A DNA stretch of 64,000 nt, from the NCBI GenBank assembly GCA_002633005.1, contig NMRA01000018.1, forward strand, positions 1,071,888 through 1,135,887, in the 5' to 3' direction. The position numbers and the translations under genes were made by a program. The notes beneath the pieces were generated by a model, which was not told where the DNA came from, did not search any database, and was given only the letters and a program-made list of their open reading frames with translations. The DNA is from Phoronis australis. Lineage: Eukaryota; Phoronida; Phoronidae. Below, in pieces: positions 52,701 through 60,399 of this stretch (the stretch's first letter is position 1; every line of letters starts with the position of its first letter).

Positions 52701-55700
52701 GTACCTTTCCCGCACAGATCTTCTCCCTCTGCAGGAATCCAAATTTTTCTGTATACGTGAAAACTGCAAATCGAAGACTAATAAAAACTTGACGTTTGTT
52801 AAAAGCACGTGGCCAGGAAGTGCGCTACATACAAATACCTGTCATCGGGAACTATCTATTCATGGAACAGGTAGCATAGTATCGGCAAGAAATAAATACT
52901 GGCACTTAGTTCCGAAAGTTTCTCATACAGTAAAAACGTTTGCGTTATTTATAGGAGGAATTATTGAATTAATCCTAATTGGTGTTTTTAAAGTCAAAAT
53001 GACCCAGTGATTGTGAAAACTTCCGCACTCTTACACCTCCCGAATCTCCCGATCGTTTCATCACGTTTACTCTGGCAAATGAACTCTGATGAAACGCACA
53101 CGCTTGTTCACTCATGCACGCAGACGAACTTCGAACAAACATCACGTGACAACAACATGTGTTCGTCCAGATATTTTTCTCGAGTTGCGGAGTACGATCT
53201 AGCGCAGATTTGGACTTAATACCGAGTAAATCCCGACCCCACTGGAACTTAAAAATGTTGGGGACGCTATTTTGAAACTTAAAGAGGACTTCTGTAATTA
53301 GTTGAGTTGAAACTATTTTTTCTCATGAATTCAAGCTGACCTATCGGTGATCGCGAGGCAGTGACGCATCAGTCGGCGGGTTTTCGCACTGGGATTTTCT
53401 GAAAAATGCTCGTAATTTAACAACAAATTGTGATAGCAATGCTCTGCAATTTTGTAGAAACTCTGTCATAGGTTACAGATGCATCACAGATGAATTCTAG
53501 CTCACGATTTCACCTGTTTCGGAGACCGGGTTTCAACCACTTTGTGCTACAAGAAGCGCCCCCTTCCTGAAGCGAATTTTTCTAAGTGCCTTGGGCGCTT
53601 GTTAGGGCGAATACGGTAATCAAAATTAGATTACCAAAAAAAAATCATGTGCAACAAAAAGCAGTCTTGTCTTAATATGTTCCTGCAGGTTTTTACCTTT
53701 CATTGACGACAACTGGGTAATTAACTAATTGAATTTGATGTACACAGTGTCCTTTACTGAATGTTCAGACAAACTTTTGGTGTTCATCAGTTATTAGCTC
53801 TACTGTAGTCGTCCTCATTAGATCGCACATTTGACTAAATGCCAACCTTGTATTTTCCAAATGTTGCCTTTAAACAACCTTGGCCAGTGACCAAATCTAT
53901 CCCCAATGTTGACTGTGGATGCCTGTTTACAGAAAATAAATTGCCGCTTGTGTAGTGCTTCATAAGTTGCATGATTTTCAGATTTCAAGTTGATTCTACC
54001 TCGATCTAGTTACTAGTAATTTTAAACCAGTCTGGACATCTCGTTGATCTTTCAGTTTGTATTTTATCAAATGTTACCCTTTCAAACAAATGTCTGGAGT
54101 GATAGTCTTGAGTATAATTTGAGTTACGCTAAAATACAGATTGATAACGGGTTGAGTAGTAGCATTTTGTTTGTTATCGAAAATAGTTTGTTTTGATGAC
54201 AACTTTGATTATTGAAAATGCCAATGGAATTATATTATTGGCTGCCACTGAGTTATCGTTTGAACTTGTCAAGTGTCGTGAATGAACAACCCTTACTGTT
54301 TTCGCAAAGTCGTTCATACAGAAACTGAAGAATCGATATGGACAGGCTGTTGCTCATTAGAAATACAGCTTTAAAATTATCCCATGATAGTCATTCATTA
54401 AATTTAACAGTAATGCCACATATGTCTGGTTTAAATTATTCACATAATGCTATGAAGTAAACATTAATTTGTTATTGGTTATTAGAAACCTTAGGAGACT
54501 TTAAAGCAAAGTCACTTGGTTGATCAGTTTCACCTTTTACTCTGAAGGGCCTTTCATACTAACGTCGACGCGTCGATGGTTTGGGGAGTCAGTTCTGGAT
54601 CGCAGTTAACAGCTCCAGTTAACACTGCAGTTAACAGGTGGATTTAATAGTGCAGCGTCAATGCTGTGGTGCAGTATGAACGCTTAACTCCAGTTCTGGA
54701 TCGCAGTTAACAGCTCCAGTTAACACTGCAGTAAACAGGTGGATTTAATAGCGCAGCGTCAATGCTGTGGTGCAGTATGAACGCTTAACTTCAGTCCAAT
54801 CAAAGTTATCGCCAGGTGCCACTGTTATCGTCAACAGTTACAGTGTAGTGTCGTCACTAATAGCTGCTTATATTTTGCTCTAATAACAACTAATCAATTT
54901 AAAAATAAGTTTAATGTCATTTAGCATATGTAAAGGTTCTCTCAAATTGTCTCATTGAAAAAAATCTTAGCGTGCAGCGCTACCTTGCGATAACTTCGAT
55001 GACGACAGCATCACCAACCGTTTACTTCGATGTGCATTATCTACCGAAGCCAGTATGAACGGTCCAGTTAACTGCACTGTTTACGTCGACCGGAGTTAAG
55101 TCAACATGAAAGGGCCTTAAGGGTCTTGGGTCAAGGGTGGAAACATTTGAACTATCAACCTGCATGCTCTCCTGGAAGTGAATTCACCTCAGTCTTCCAG
55201 TCATTCAACTAGAAACCATGAATGAAAATTGTTTTCCTTCACAACTCTAAATTTGTGGTCAGATGTCTGTATTTCAAATATACAATATAGCTTAGTTATT
55301 TCACACTCTTTGTAGTATCATGCTTAAAAGACACTCTGCATTACGTTCTCTGAGCTTTACATTTACCTGGTCAATGGTGAAGAGTAGCGTCCTGAGTCGG
55401 TGCCATTCACTCTGTTCAAAATCTGCTTTGGGCAATTCCCGATTCACAAAATCGTTTAAGGTCTAGCTTCAAGCCGTATTAGGGCAGCTTATGAAGCCCT
55501 GCTATTGCCTGGCTTGTTAACAGGTAAACACAGGTCTTACTAAACCCTTCTGTCAAACAGGTGTTTATATTGAGTTATGTGTGTAATGTGTGCTGTCTTT
55601 TATTCTATAGTTGGTATAATGAACACGCCAACGTTTGCTATTGGATTACTTCTAGGGTTCTGTTTAGTTCAGGTAAATTAGGTGAAAAAAATTTGTTGAA

Positions 55701-58700
55701 CAAACCTCGTTATTGTCAGTGAACATGAAATGGCGGTAACAAATATTATTCTTCTTGTGGTCAAAGGACTCTGTAGGTGACCCTAGTGTACAGACTTCAG
55801 TTGCTTTGTAATACGACACCACTCTGGGGTAGTAGTTGTTTGGGACCTTAGTGTTTCAGAGCTGGGAACCAGTCGAAATAAAGGGGTTTGTTTTTATAAC
55901 CAGATGAAGGCTTGTTGTTTTTTTTCTCTTTTCAAATAATGTGAAATTTCTCCTAGATCAGGGAAATGCAGTGTAAGTCCAGTGCGTTGTTAAAATTTTT
56001 TCAAAATTTTCCAGTATGTATTGTACAGTAGGAGCTGGGCCACGGATGAAGTGAAATTTCTTTCTCGTTTATTTTTGTTGGGAATTTTGTGGACTAAATT
56101 TCATGGTTCTGCTAGGGTGTGTTTTGCGACTGAAGAAGTCATTTCATGTTGAGCTGTTTCCACACACTTATCGCTCTATGTACTGTGTGCTGTCTTACCT
56201 CCACGATCCGTTCCGTGCTCTTTGAACGCTCCACCTGTCTGTTTCAAGTTATTTACAATAATATAGCTAACTAGCCTTCAATAAAATCATAGACCTAATG
56301 AACTCAACGAGGCGTGTTTGTTGTCAATACTAGTGTCTGCAGTAGCGTACGTGTGACGCGTGCATGCCCTCTGGTGACACTTTATCTTATATTACAGTAA
56401 ATCAAACTCATTAACATGAATGAATTGGCATGTTTGCATGTAACCTCTTTGAAGGAAATCACGATCCTTTTTCTAAGTCCTATCCATGTTTAAAATCCTG
56501 GTCTATGCGGTATAGGAGAAAGTATCTAGAAGAAAAATACCACCAGATGCGAGTGCATGAGATCTTGCGAAGTTGTACAGTCATCTTTTTCATTTTATCT
56601 ATTCATGGTAGTAAAAGCACTCAAAAGCACTTAAAACTGCTGACCTTCGTTCGGTTTCTATCCCCGGACTGTTGGATTTCTATTCTCTTAAACTTGTGTA
56701 GGCAGTGAGCATACATGCTCTCACTGATAATATGCTGCACGATGGCGCCAAGTCAGAGTGCTACAAGACCTCAACAATGATAAAGTACTATATCATTGGG
56801 TTGTTACCAAGCTGGATATGATGGAGTGTTTGTAGTCCTCTGTGCTCTCCTACTGTTGACCAAGTGCTCTTTGGAGAGAAACATAGACTGTCTGACAATG
56901 TTTCTCTTAACAATATCCATTAAGGTTTACCAGTCTCCCTTATCGGGTGGCTTGTTGTGGTCTGTGCCATTTTACATTTTGTAACATTGGCGATGGTCTG
57001 TTCAAAAGTTATTGAGCGTAAACTATTTAAAATGGAACTTTGCAAATAAAAATCTTTTCTTTGATTGTTTGGAAATGATTAACTTTATATGTGAGCAAGT
57101 TCAATTGTTTTTTTAACTGGGAAATGTAACTGGTAGAACAAAATTGTTATGGAGTGTTTTTGAGTAAAAAAATAAAAAAATATGTACTTGGTTTTAAAAG
57201 TAGGTTTGTAAGTACATGGGAGATCTCGGGACACCCACTGAGCTAAGATTTTACGCGTCCATCTAAAATAATTTGATCTGTTATTATTTAAAAAATATCA
57301 ACTCAATGTCACTCAATTACACCGATGAAAAATGAATAAAACTGAAGGGGCATTTTGTCACTGTTTAGCTGTCAGTGCTGAATTCTAATATTACCAAATC
57401 GCTTTGCAGATTAAAAATGTTACCATGGTAAATTCACCTTGAATTGTTTCCAAATGAGCCGGCACTACTCAAGTCACAGGCATCGCGTGGTTGCACCATT
57501 TTTGAATTGACAATTTTAGGATTTGACACCCCCAATAAACTTTGACATGTTTTATTGAGTCGCTGAAGGTTACAATATTCGTTTTGGTAACAGAAACATA
57601 ATCCTATGAGACTGATTTTATGAGTAAAATGCCATTCGAGTTTCCTTTTTAGCCACCAAAACGAGGCAAAATAAAGTTTTAAATGTGATGTTAAAAGTGA
57701 TATAATTTAGGAACTTAATAATATCAGTCAAGTTACTATTTCATTGTAAATGGTGTTGACGCGATAAACTGTCATCAGAGCCTTTCTTGGGCAAACATTT
57801 AGTGCTGCCTTCAGCATTCACATGTGGTGGTGTGGTACGAAAATTCTCCAATTACTTTGCAGAAAAATAATTGCCAAAATTGTCATTTTTTCATTTTTCA
57901 AAGGCCCATTACTTTAATGTAAATTATGGAAAATGTAAGAAAACTTTTATGACATTACACAAACTATGCTAGTACTGGAGTAAAATTTTTGTTAATCTTT
58001 ATTTTTGTGGAAAATTTGACAAAATAGAATTTCACTTGTGTGCTAAATAAGTAAAAAAATGCCGTTCGCTTTTGATTGCGTGTGAATGGATTGTTCCGAC
58101 AATTGTACCCAGATCACGTCTCTCCACAGTAACTTGTGTCCGTCCCTGAAAAGCCCCAAGCCAATCTGGTAAGAAGCCCTTTGCTAGGGGACTAGTGAGT
58201 CATGGATTCTATGTCATGTGTTCTTGATCACATTCCAATGAAACTGTTACACTATAGAGCCAAATTAACAAAACGGGTAGTGGGAAAGCTAATGAACTGT
58301 TGCACGCAGCAGTAGATCGACAATATGAAGACTTTGAACCTATTCATAGATAACGCCAGACCATTGTCGTCTTCAGCATCATTCAAGGATGTCAAATACA
58401 TATTTCATGTTGTACAGTACTCTTAATTGTTCGATGGCATCATTTAATCCCATGCTTTCTTTAAGAAACAAGTTTTGATCTTGGCCATTTACCACTAGAA
58501 GCGTGTTCTTACCTTCAGTTGTTACTTGCTCAGTTTTGAAGTGACACCTGGGCTCGGTAACAATTTAGACTTCCATTATTTCTTTAGGCCAAGTCAATTT
58601 TAGAACATGTTCACTTGTATGATACTCATAACCTTGAATAATTTCAAAATTTTTTCAGGTTCAAGAAGCATTTGAAAAAGTCAGTGAAGACAATGCCCAG

Positions 58701-58772
58701 AACAAGCATGCCTTGTTGGCAGCGTATAAGAAGGATGAAAAGTCCTCAGCACTGATCACGGAACTTACTGCA
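13541..58772 (+). CDS. LRRCC1: LRRCC1 (CLERC) orthologue, eight internal coiled-coil exons of a partial gene
   Basis: Centrosomal leucine-rich-repeat and coiled-coil protein; in vertebrates it sits at centrioles and spindle poles and supports ciliogenesis, and the Chlamydomonas relative is VFL1. The exons are 13541-13721, 26742-26841, 29352-29470, 30382-30516, 34830-34969, 49822-49938, 51477-51561 and 58659-58772. Joining them gives one frame of about 330 residues with consistent phases. Compared with my memory of human LRRCC1, blocks occur in the same order: ERERRWKAEQ (human EREKRWRAEQ), LQELLANREQDHRKQLE (LHQLLALKEQEHRKELE), LEEEFRMAL (LENEFRIAL), NKHALLAA (SKHALIWA) and KSSALITELT (ESSSLIKDLT). 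Heptad-rich, lysine- and glutamate-rich sequence supports a coiled coil. The first exon begins mid-codon (phase 2) and the last ends in phase 0 at a donor, so both gene ends are missing. The LRR exons were not found. Confidence 0.92.
14340..14545 (+). repeat. Dispersed repeat family R2, copy 1
   Basis: Collinear with 50200-50405. Shared blocks are GAGGTTTAATTGACT, CCGAGTTTGAAATGT and ATTCTACCTG. Both copies are in LRRCC1 introns in the same orientation. No coding capacity is seen and the class is unknown. Confidence 0.55.
14664..14740 (-). repeat. tRNA-like SINE head, minus strand
   Basis: On the minus strand, GGTATAGGTAAGATTACTAG resembles an A box and GGGTTCGAGCC is a near-perfect B box with tRNA-like spacing. 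The 5' acceptor half does not pair, so I read it as a SINE head or tRNA pseudogene, not a working tRNA. Confidence 0.45.
16888..16933 (+). repeat. 21-bp tandem duplication
   Basis: Two full copies of CTTTGTTGCGTCTCAGTGCG in direct tandem plus a partial third (CCTTTGTTACG). It looks like a young local slippage or duplication event. Confidence 0.6.
21576..22062 (-). mobile_element. MITE family M1, copy 1 (487 bp)
   Basis: It starts GGCCCTTTC and ends GAAAGGGCC. Its whole length aligns in reverse orientation with the element at 54547-55116, including the block TCCACCTGTTTACTGC and the GTTAAC-rich subterminal part. The element is non-coding. I could not read a clear target duplication (TATA on the left, TTAT on the right). 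Confidence 0.7.
22748..24032. mobile_element. Non-autonomous DNA transposon with about 56-bp TIRs (hAT-like ends)
   Basis: The left arm (22748-22803) and right arm (23977-24032) are inverse copies, sharing CAGTCCCAAATAGGGACTC and GTTGCATG. The ends CAGTGG and CACAG fit the loose CAGNG end rule of hAT elements, but the expected 8-bp target duplication is not evident. The 1.2-kb interior has no recognisable transposase. It includes two similar blocks near 23010 and 23070 with CCATGCTCGGCT. The element is probably an old deletion derivative. Confidence 0.65.
24725..25007. repeat. GGTACC minisatellite: 16-bp unit in a 63-bp higher-order repeat
   Basis: Basic units look like GGTACCAAGTAAAGAG, with variants of 15-17 bp. 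Four of them form a 63-bp higher-order unit: the variant GGTACCATGTAAGAG recurs at 24741, 24804 and 24867, exactly 63 bp apart. The right end decays into single diverged units. Since 63 is divisible by three, three minus-strand frames stay open; these are not genes. Confidence 0.9.
25900..26230 (+). repeat. Dispersed repeat family R3, copy 1
   Basis: It shares ordered blocks with 35830-36060 and 51650-52020: GAATTTGGGACA, TTTTGGCATTCAC, and ACAATATTxTCTxTTT followed by a CTTGAGTGAAATAATTAA block. It also contains internal duplications of GAATTTGGGACAGA. All three copies are in LRRCC1 introns and point the same way. Class unknown. Confidence 0.6.
26742..26841 (+). CDS. LRRCC1: LRRCC1 exon b: start of the conserved coiled coil
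   Basis: The acceptor is CCATTGTAG at 26741 and the donor is GTGAGA at 26842. Length is 100 bp, entering in phase 0 and leaving in phase 1. It encodes ELESERERRWKAEQAAKKL, the best conserved block of the family, and ends in ISELKTK. The last 18 bases are part of the first, truncated unit of the minisatellite that follows, so this donor sits within a repeat. Reading through the donor stays open to a TAA at 26893. Confidence 0.92.
26824..27310 (+). repeat. 56-bp minisatellite beginning inside LRRCC1 exon b
   Basis: The phrase GTGAGCTGAA starts at 26824 (in the exon), 26863, 26920, 26976, 27032, 27088, 27144, 27200 and 27256. The first spacing is 39, then 57, then a constant 56 bp. From 26976 two unit types alternate (TAAGGTAACTGAACG and TTAGGTAACTGAGC), giving a 112-bp higher-order period. 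Almost every unit contains AGGTAACTGAG, a donor-like site. Strongly decayed copies continue to about 27770. Confidence 0.92.
26842..29351 (+). other. LRRCC1 intron b-c, 2.5 kb
   Basis: Phase-1 intron. The first 930 bp are the minisatellite and its decayed tail. From 27770 to 29351 I see no structured feature beyond a GGGTGTCCCAAAAATG motif at 28384, similar to the end of the small element at 30017. Confidence 0.75.
29352..29470 (+). CDS. LRRCC1: LRRCC1 exon c
   Basis: The acceptor is CCAAATCTAG at 29351 and the donor is GTAAGA at 29471. Length is 119 bp; with the carried base it gives 40 codons and leaves in phase 0. It encodes QEEHEMQQVSIKAMSRLKQA and continues LTNEREAKLRLQDD. Human LRRCC1 has DRLKEIIFRERNSKGQLE here, so RLKxxxxxER is kept. 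Confidence 0.9.
29471..30381 (+). other. LRRCC1 intron c-d, 0.9 kb
   Basis: Phase-0 intron. It contains the small inverted-repeat element at 30017-30285 and nothing else recognised. Confidence 0.8.
30017..30285. mobile_element. Small MITE-like element with GGGTGTCC ends
   Basis: The left end CAGGGTGTCCAGAAATGAGC and the right end (around 30262-30285), which reads GTGTCCCAAAAATGTACTCAC on the other strand, are diverged inverse copies. Length is about 269 bp with no coding capacity. Similar GGGTGTCCCAAAAATG motifs at 14090 and 28384 may be relics of the same family. The target duplication is unclear. Confidence 0.4.
30382..30516 (+). CDS. LRRCC1: LRRCC1 exon d
   Basis: The acceptor is ATGCTTTTAAG at 30381 and the donor is GTATGG at 30517. 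It holds exactly 45 codons, phase 0 on both sides. It encodes a charged coiled coil with KAMRALEETAAKMEAERVKQ, matching human LKHLRTLEKTLEKMERQKRQ. Confidence 0.92.
30517..34829 (+). other. LRRCC1 intron d-e, 4.3 kb
   Basis: Phase-0 intron. A weak tRNA-like B box (GGTCCGGGTTTAACTC) lies at 30845, a CAG/CAA-rich stretch at 30950-31060, and R1 copy 2 at 33541-33766. The block at 33890-33980 is an inverse relative of 39560-39640. A stretch at 34707-34760 (TTATTGCAGGTCCATAGACT) resembles the real acceptor and start of exon e at 34820, as if the exon border had been partly duplicated. Confidence 0.7.
33541..33766 (+). repeat. Dispersed repeat family R1, copy 2
   Basis: Diverged collinear copy of 12640-12870, sharing GCTACCAACAGACAA, a TCAAAAAGTxCAAT block and GATTTTACTGTATAG. 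No structure or coding capacity seen. Confidence 0.55.
34830..34969 (+). CDS. LRRCC1: LRRCC1 exon e
   Basis: The acceptor is TTTCTTATTGCAG at 34829 and the donor is GTGAGA at 34970. Length is 140 bp; it enters in phase 0 and leaves in phase 2 (AG). It encodes ARAAASKREVEILQSTV and LQELLANREQDHR. Human LRRCC1 has KASAADREIYLLRTSL and LHQLLALKEQEHR at the same place, a close match. A decoy acceptor with similar downstream sequence occurs about 120 bp upstream. Confidence 0.93.
35830..36060 (+). repeat. Dispersed repeat family R3, copy 2
   Basis: Collinear with 25900-26230, sharing GATTTTGGCATTCACTGTAT, CAATATTGTCTATTT and AGAATTTGGGACAAG. It is shorter than copy 1. Class unknown. Confidence 0.55.
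36762..36906. repeat. 12-bp microsatellite TATACTGTTGTA, about 12 copies
   Basis: Near-perfect tandem of TATACTGTTGTA with few substitutions and one insertion near the right end (TGTATTATACTG). Because the period is divisible by three, both strands show open frames (Tyr-Thr-Val on plus, Gln-Gln-Tyr-Ile on minus) that are not genes. High copy identity implies recent expansion and probable length polymorphism. Confidence 0.95.
44840..46230 (+). repeat. Dispersed repeat family R4, copy 1 (nested, partly duplicated)
   Basis: It shares a long collinear series of blocks with 60400-61400: GGGTCTTTTATAA, ACACTTGAATCGCTGGAG, a CATCACAAAGTTGGTAAGTTG block, CAACCAAATAACGG, and a tail of repeated AGGTCGCA/GCTCGCA-like words. 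The full unit is probably about 1 kb; here it is lengthened by the 428-bp duplication around the N at 45317. No protein is encoded. Confidence 0.6.
44889..45745 (+). repeat. 428-bp direct duplication joined by a single N
   Basis: Copies 44889-45316 and 45318-45745 are both exactly 428 bp, differ by four substitutions and no indels, and are separated only by one N at 45317. The duplicated minus-strand open frame (SGTEHAHLYESP) is a product of this. The pattern is that of two allelic contigs placed end to end. Confidence 0.9.
48719..48868. mobile_element. 150-bp fold-back hairpin with about 56-bp arms
   Basis: Arm 48719-48775 (ATGAGTGTTGGAAAGGAAAA at the outer end) and arm 48813-48868 are inverse copies with few differences, separated by a 37-bp loop. 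The loop itself contains a smaller AGTTCGACTCATTC-type repeat. No target duplication was identified. It is likely a MITE; transcription would give a long hairpin RNA. Confidence 0.75.
49116..49266. mobile_element. Mini-element with CAGTGGCGGATTTAGGGGG end
   Basis: The left end CAGTGGCGGATTTAGGGGG and the right end (CCCACTGGATCCGGCCAT) are diverged inverse copies about 150 bp apart. The CAGTGGCGGAT-type end is a motif I have seen on short non-autonomous elements in several animals. No target duplication was resolved. Confidence 0.5.
49320..49545 (+). repeat. Dispersed repeat family R5, copy 1
   Basis: Collinear with 57880-58055: CACTTTTCAAAGGC, a TTTTATGAC block, GCTAATCTTTATT and TTGACAAAATAGAATTTCA. 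Class unknown. Confidence 0.55.
49822..49938 (+). CDS. LRRCC1: LRRCC1 exon f
   Basis: The acceptor is TTTTCTGTTGTAG at 49821 and the donor is GTAAGC at 49939. Length is 117 bp; it enters and leaves in phase 2. It encodes KQLENRYDLNSKELQEVIAR and continues with an AEQGHKQRAELQLE segment. The human counterpart begins KELETREFFTDADFQDALAK. Confidence 0.9.
49939..51476 (+). other. LRRCC1 intron f-g, 1.5 kb
   Basis: Phase-2 intron. It contains R2 copy 2 (50200-50405). The remainder shows no structure I can name; GTTCTATTGTGTAGAACATAG at 50529 includes a short palindrome. Confidence 0.7.
50200..50405 (+). repeat. Dispersed repeat family R2, copy 2
   Basis: Same orientation and block order as 14340-14545, sharing GAGGTTTAATTGACT, CCGAGTTTGAAATGT and ATATTCTACCTG. 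Non-coding. Confidence 0.55.
51477..51561 (+). CDS. LRRCC1: LRRCC1 exon g
   Basis: The acceptor is CTTTCCTAG at 51476 and the donor is GTAAGG at 51562. Length is 85 bp; it enters in phase 2 and leaves in phase 0. It encodes LHKQYGELEEEFRMALRIEA and NRLNQ. Human LRRCC1 has LSQQYMDLENEFRIALTVEA, one of the clearest matches in the gene. Confidence 0.94.
51650..52020 (+). repeat. Dispersed repeat family R3, copy 3
   Basis: Shares GATAGAATTTGGGACAGA, CTTTTCTTGATTCTGAAGATT, CAATATTGTCTGTTTCTA and ACTGTCCCAAACTGGAGAAT with copies 1 and 2, in the same order, with an insertion of about 100 bp in the middle. Confidence 0.55.
52331..53616. mobile_element. DNA transposon-like element with CCGTATTC TIRs and TA target site
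   Basis: The left end CCGTATTCACCCTAATAAG and the right end (CTTGTTAGGGCGAATACGG) are inverse with two mismatches, and TA borders the element on both sides (52329-52330, 53617-53618). Subterminal AAGCGCCC words recur. A TA site suggests Tc1/mariner-type mobilisation. No DDE transposase motif is seen, but a 164-codon ORF sits inside. Length is 1286 bp. Confidence 0.7.
52516..53010 (+). CDS. Unrecognised 164-codon ORF inside the TA-flanked element
   Basis: Longest open frame in the window after the GPCR. It has no ATG at its start; the open frame begins near 52516 with a TTG, and no in-frame Met occurs until the final residues, so if translated it would need an upstream exon. The N-terminal two thirds are mixed and charged with several cysteines (CIRENCKSK, TNTCH). 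The end has a hydrophobic run (FALFIGGIIELILIGVF) that could be a membrane segment, followed by KVKMTQ. I do not recognise a family, and it may be chance. Its position inside inverted repeats suggests a captured or degenerate element gene. Confidence 0.25.
   Translation: MCVEFVDHEPRCYVGISHDYTLQTFALLQKERKSFADLARDVSYYGLAFQNRRSVLVNGIVLYLSRTDLLPLQESKFFCIRENCKSKTNKNLTFVKSTWPGSALHTNTCHRELSIHGTGSIVSARNKYWHLVPKVSHTVKTFALFIGGIIELILIGVFKVKMTQ
54547..55116 (+). mobile_element. MITE family M1, copy 2 (570 bp) with internal 101-bp tandem duplication
   Basis: It starts GGGCCTTTCAT and ends ATGAAAGGGCC; the right flank is TTAA. Units 54591-54691 and 54692-54792 are a near-identical 101-bp tandem duplication rich in CAGTTAAC words. 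Without it the element would be about 469 bp, close to copy 1 (487 bp). Non-coding. The TTAA flank would fit a piggyBac-like or Kolobok-like target, but the left flank (TGAA) only half supports this. Confidence 0.7.
57880..58055 (+). repeat. Dispersed repeat family R5, copy 2
   Basis: Collinear with 49320-49545, sharing TTTTTCAAAGGC, GTTAATCTTTATTTTTG and TTGACAAAATAGAATTTCAC. Class unknown. Confidence 0.5.
58659..58772 (+). CDS. LRRCC1: LRRCC1 exon h, last exon in the window
   Basis: The acceptor is AATTTTTTCAG at 58658 and the donor is GTAAGT at 58773, a perfect consensus. It holds exactly 38 codons, phase 0 on both sides. It encodes VQEAFEKVSEDNAQNKHALL and continues to EKSSALITELTA. Human LRRCC1 has FENVATELAKSKHALI and ESSSLIKDLT. 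The remaining C-terminal coiled coil must lie beyond 64000. Confidence 0.93.
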
Positions 58773-58809
58773 GTAAGTGGGGGTAGTATATACCAACCAT
58801 CAACCAGTG

Positions 58810-59340
58810 TGATGTTGTCAGGTATTGTAATTTGATAGTCAGAGCACGTAATACGACATCAAATATGTTTTTCCACTGCCAAGTTTGGTAAGTTGATCGT
58901 TTAAGAATCAGTGGAAATATCTGTGTTTATGACGACATCTTATAGGTTTAACACTTGGTTCTCTGTGATTGGTCTAAACATCTAGTAGTGATCACAGATC
59001 TACGCGGTTGACTTTTTGTTCAATTTGGGTGCTTTACCTGTCTACACAGTCAAATTCTTTGTTTGGTAATTAAAATCGCCAGGTCGCAATTTGCAATCTA
59101 GCCAAAATCCCAGGTCGCATTTCCAAAATCCAACTCACATTCATAAATGTCAGGTCGCAAAATTTTCTCGCCATTTTTATGCGCCAAAATTGACTTTTTA
59201 GATAATCGAGAAATGTTTAGATTAATAATATGCTCTTACCTAAGGCGTTTAACACTCACAAATTGCAGATCGCAAAATTGAGTTCGTTCATACAGGTACG
59301 GTATTACTGTTGTTCGCGACCGCCATTGAAAGGCTCTAGA
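58810..59340 (+). repeat. Dispersed repeat family R4, partial copy
   Basis: It begins about 35 bp after the exon h donor. It shares GTCAGGTATTGTAAT, CCAAGTTTGGTAAGTTGATC and a run of AGGTCGCA words with the other R4 copies. Confidence 0.45.
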
Positions 59341-60399
59341 GCGCACAGCAAGTTGTCGACGTGAAAGTTGAATCAGTGCTCTCTAACTGAAACGTGCATT
59401 GGAGTAGCTAAGATTTCAATGTGAAAAGGGAGAAAATGCCTGTTGAAAAAGTATCCACAATTTTGTTAGGTCTCACCTGCTGCTGGGTGTCATCAAACTC
59501 GTTAAAGATCCAAACTAACTCGGAGTGCTAATTCCCTCCACTTTTTGTTCGCAGCCCAAATTTTACAACTTAACTCGACGTTTGAAAAACATCTGTCGAA
59601 AAAAATCCGTGAAACGGTGCCCTAACCGAATGACGTATTTGGATGCGTGGGAACAATTCAGTGCAAACTTCACAACAAAAATGTGACACTTATGCTGTTT
59701 GCGTACTCAACAATTAGTTTTCCATGAAATGAATAGCTTTGAAATAATTCCCGACTCCGTGCGGGTTTCCATCAGTTAACTCAAGTTTGCTCCTCAATAC
59801 CTTCCAAGTGCGGTAAAAATAGGTCAGTCACAAAACGTCATGCATGTCACTAGTGTTAACTTTCTTTCAGAGGTATGAAACAAAGCCGGTATTTAGTTTT
59901 TACATTGAGAAAAGACGTTTTTTTAAATTTGTTGAGTAAAATGAGAGTTACACTCTATATAGGCTGCGTGTCAATTTTAAACCACGTGCGGTCGTTTGTA
60001 GTACGCTGTGATGGGTGCTAGCCTGAACTGTGGGCGCTTAATTGGAAATTCTCAAAAGTTGAGGGAGAACGCTTAGTAGGTCAGTGAGCGCTTATTATGA
60101 AACACTTCAAAGGTAGGGAGTAGACTTGTGCGTGAGCATAGTCGTTAGCCTCTAGTACCCGGTTAGTTGCAATAGCTGGCTTTGCGCATAGAATATAGGG
60201 AACATCGACCTAGGGAAGCATCGCATGAGCCCCTATTTGGTGAAGTGGGCAAAAAGGTCCGCCTGTGAGAAACAAAAAGTCCGAGAAAATGAGACAAAAG
60301 TCCGCTAAACAAGTACAAACGCGCAATTCAGAGTGGTGCGTCCACTTTTTTTTAGTCCGCCGGCTGTTTTGTTACCAACAGGTCCTCAACATTAGGAAT

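Larger units (their letters stand above)
51562..58658 (+). other. LRRCC1 intron g-h, 7.1 kb
   Basis: Phase-0 intron. It contains R3 copy 3 (51650-52020), the TA-flanked element with a 164-codon ORF (52331-53616), MITE M1 copy 2 (54547-55116) and R5 copy 2 (57880-58055). The stretches 53620-54540 and 55120-57880 show nothing I can identify. Confidence 0.75.
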
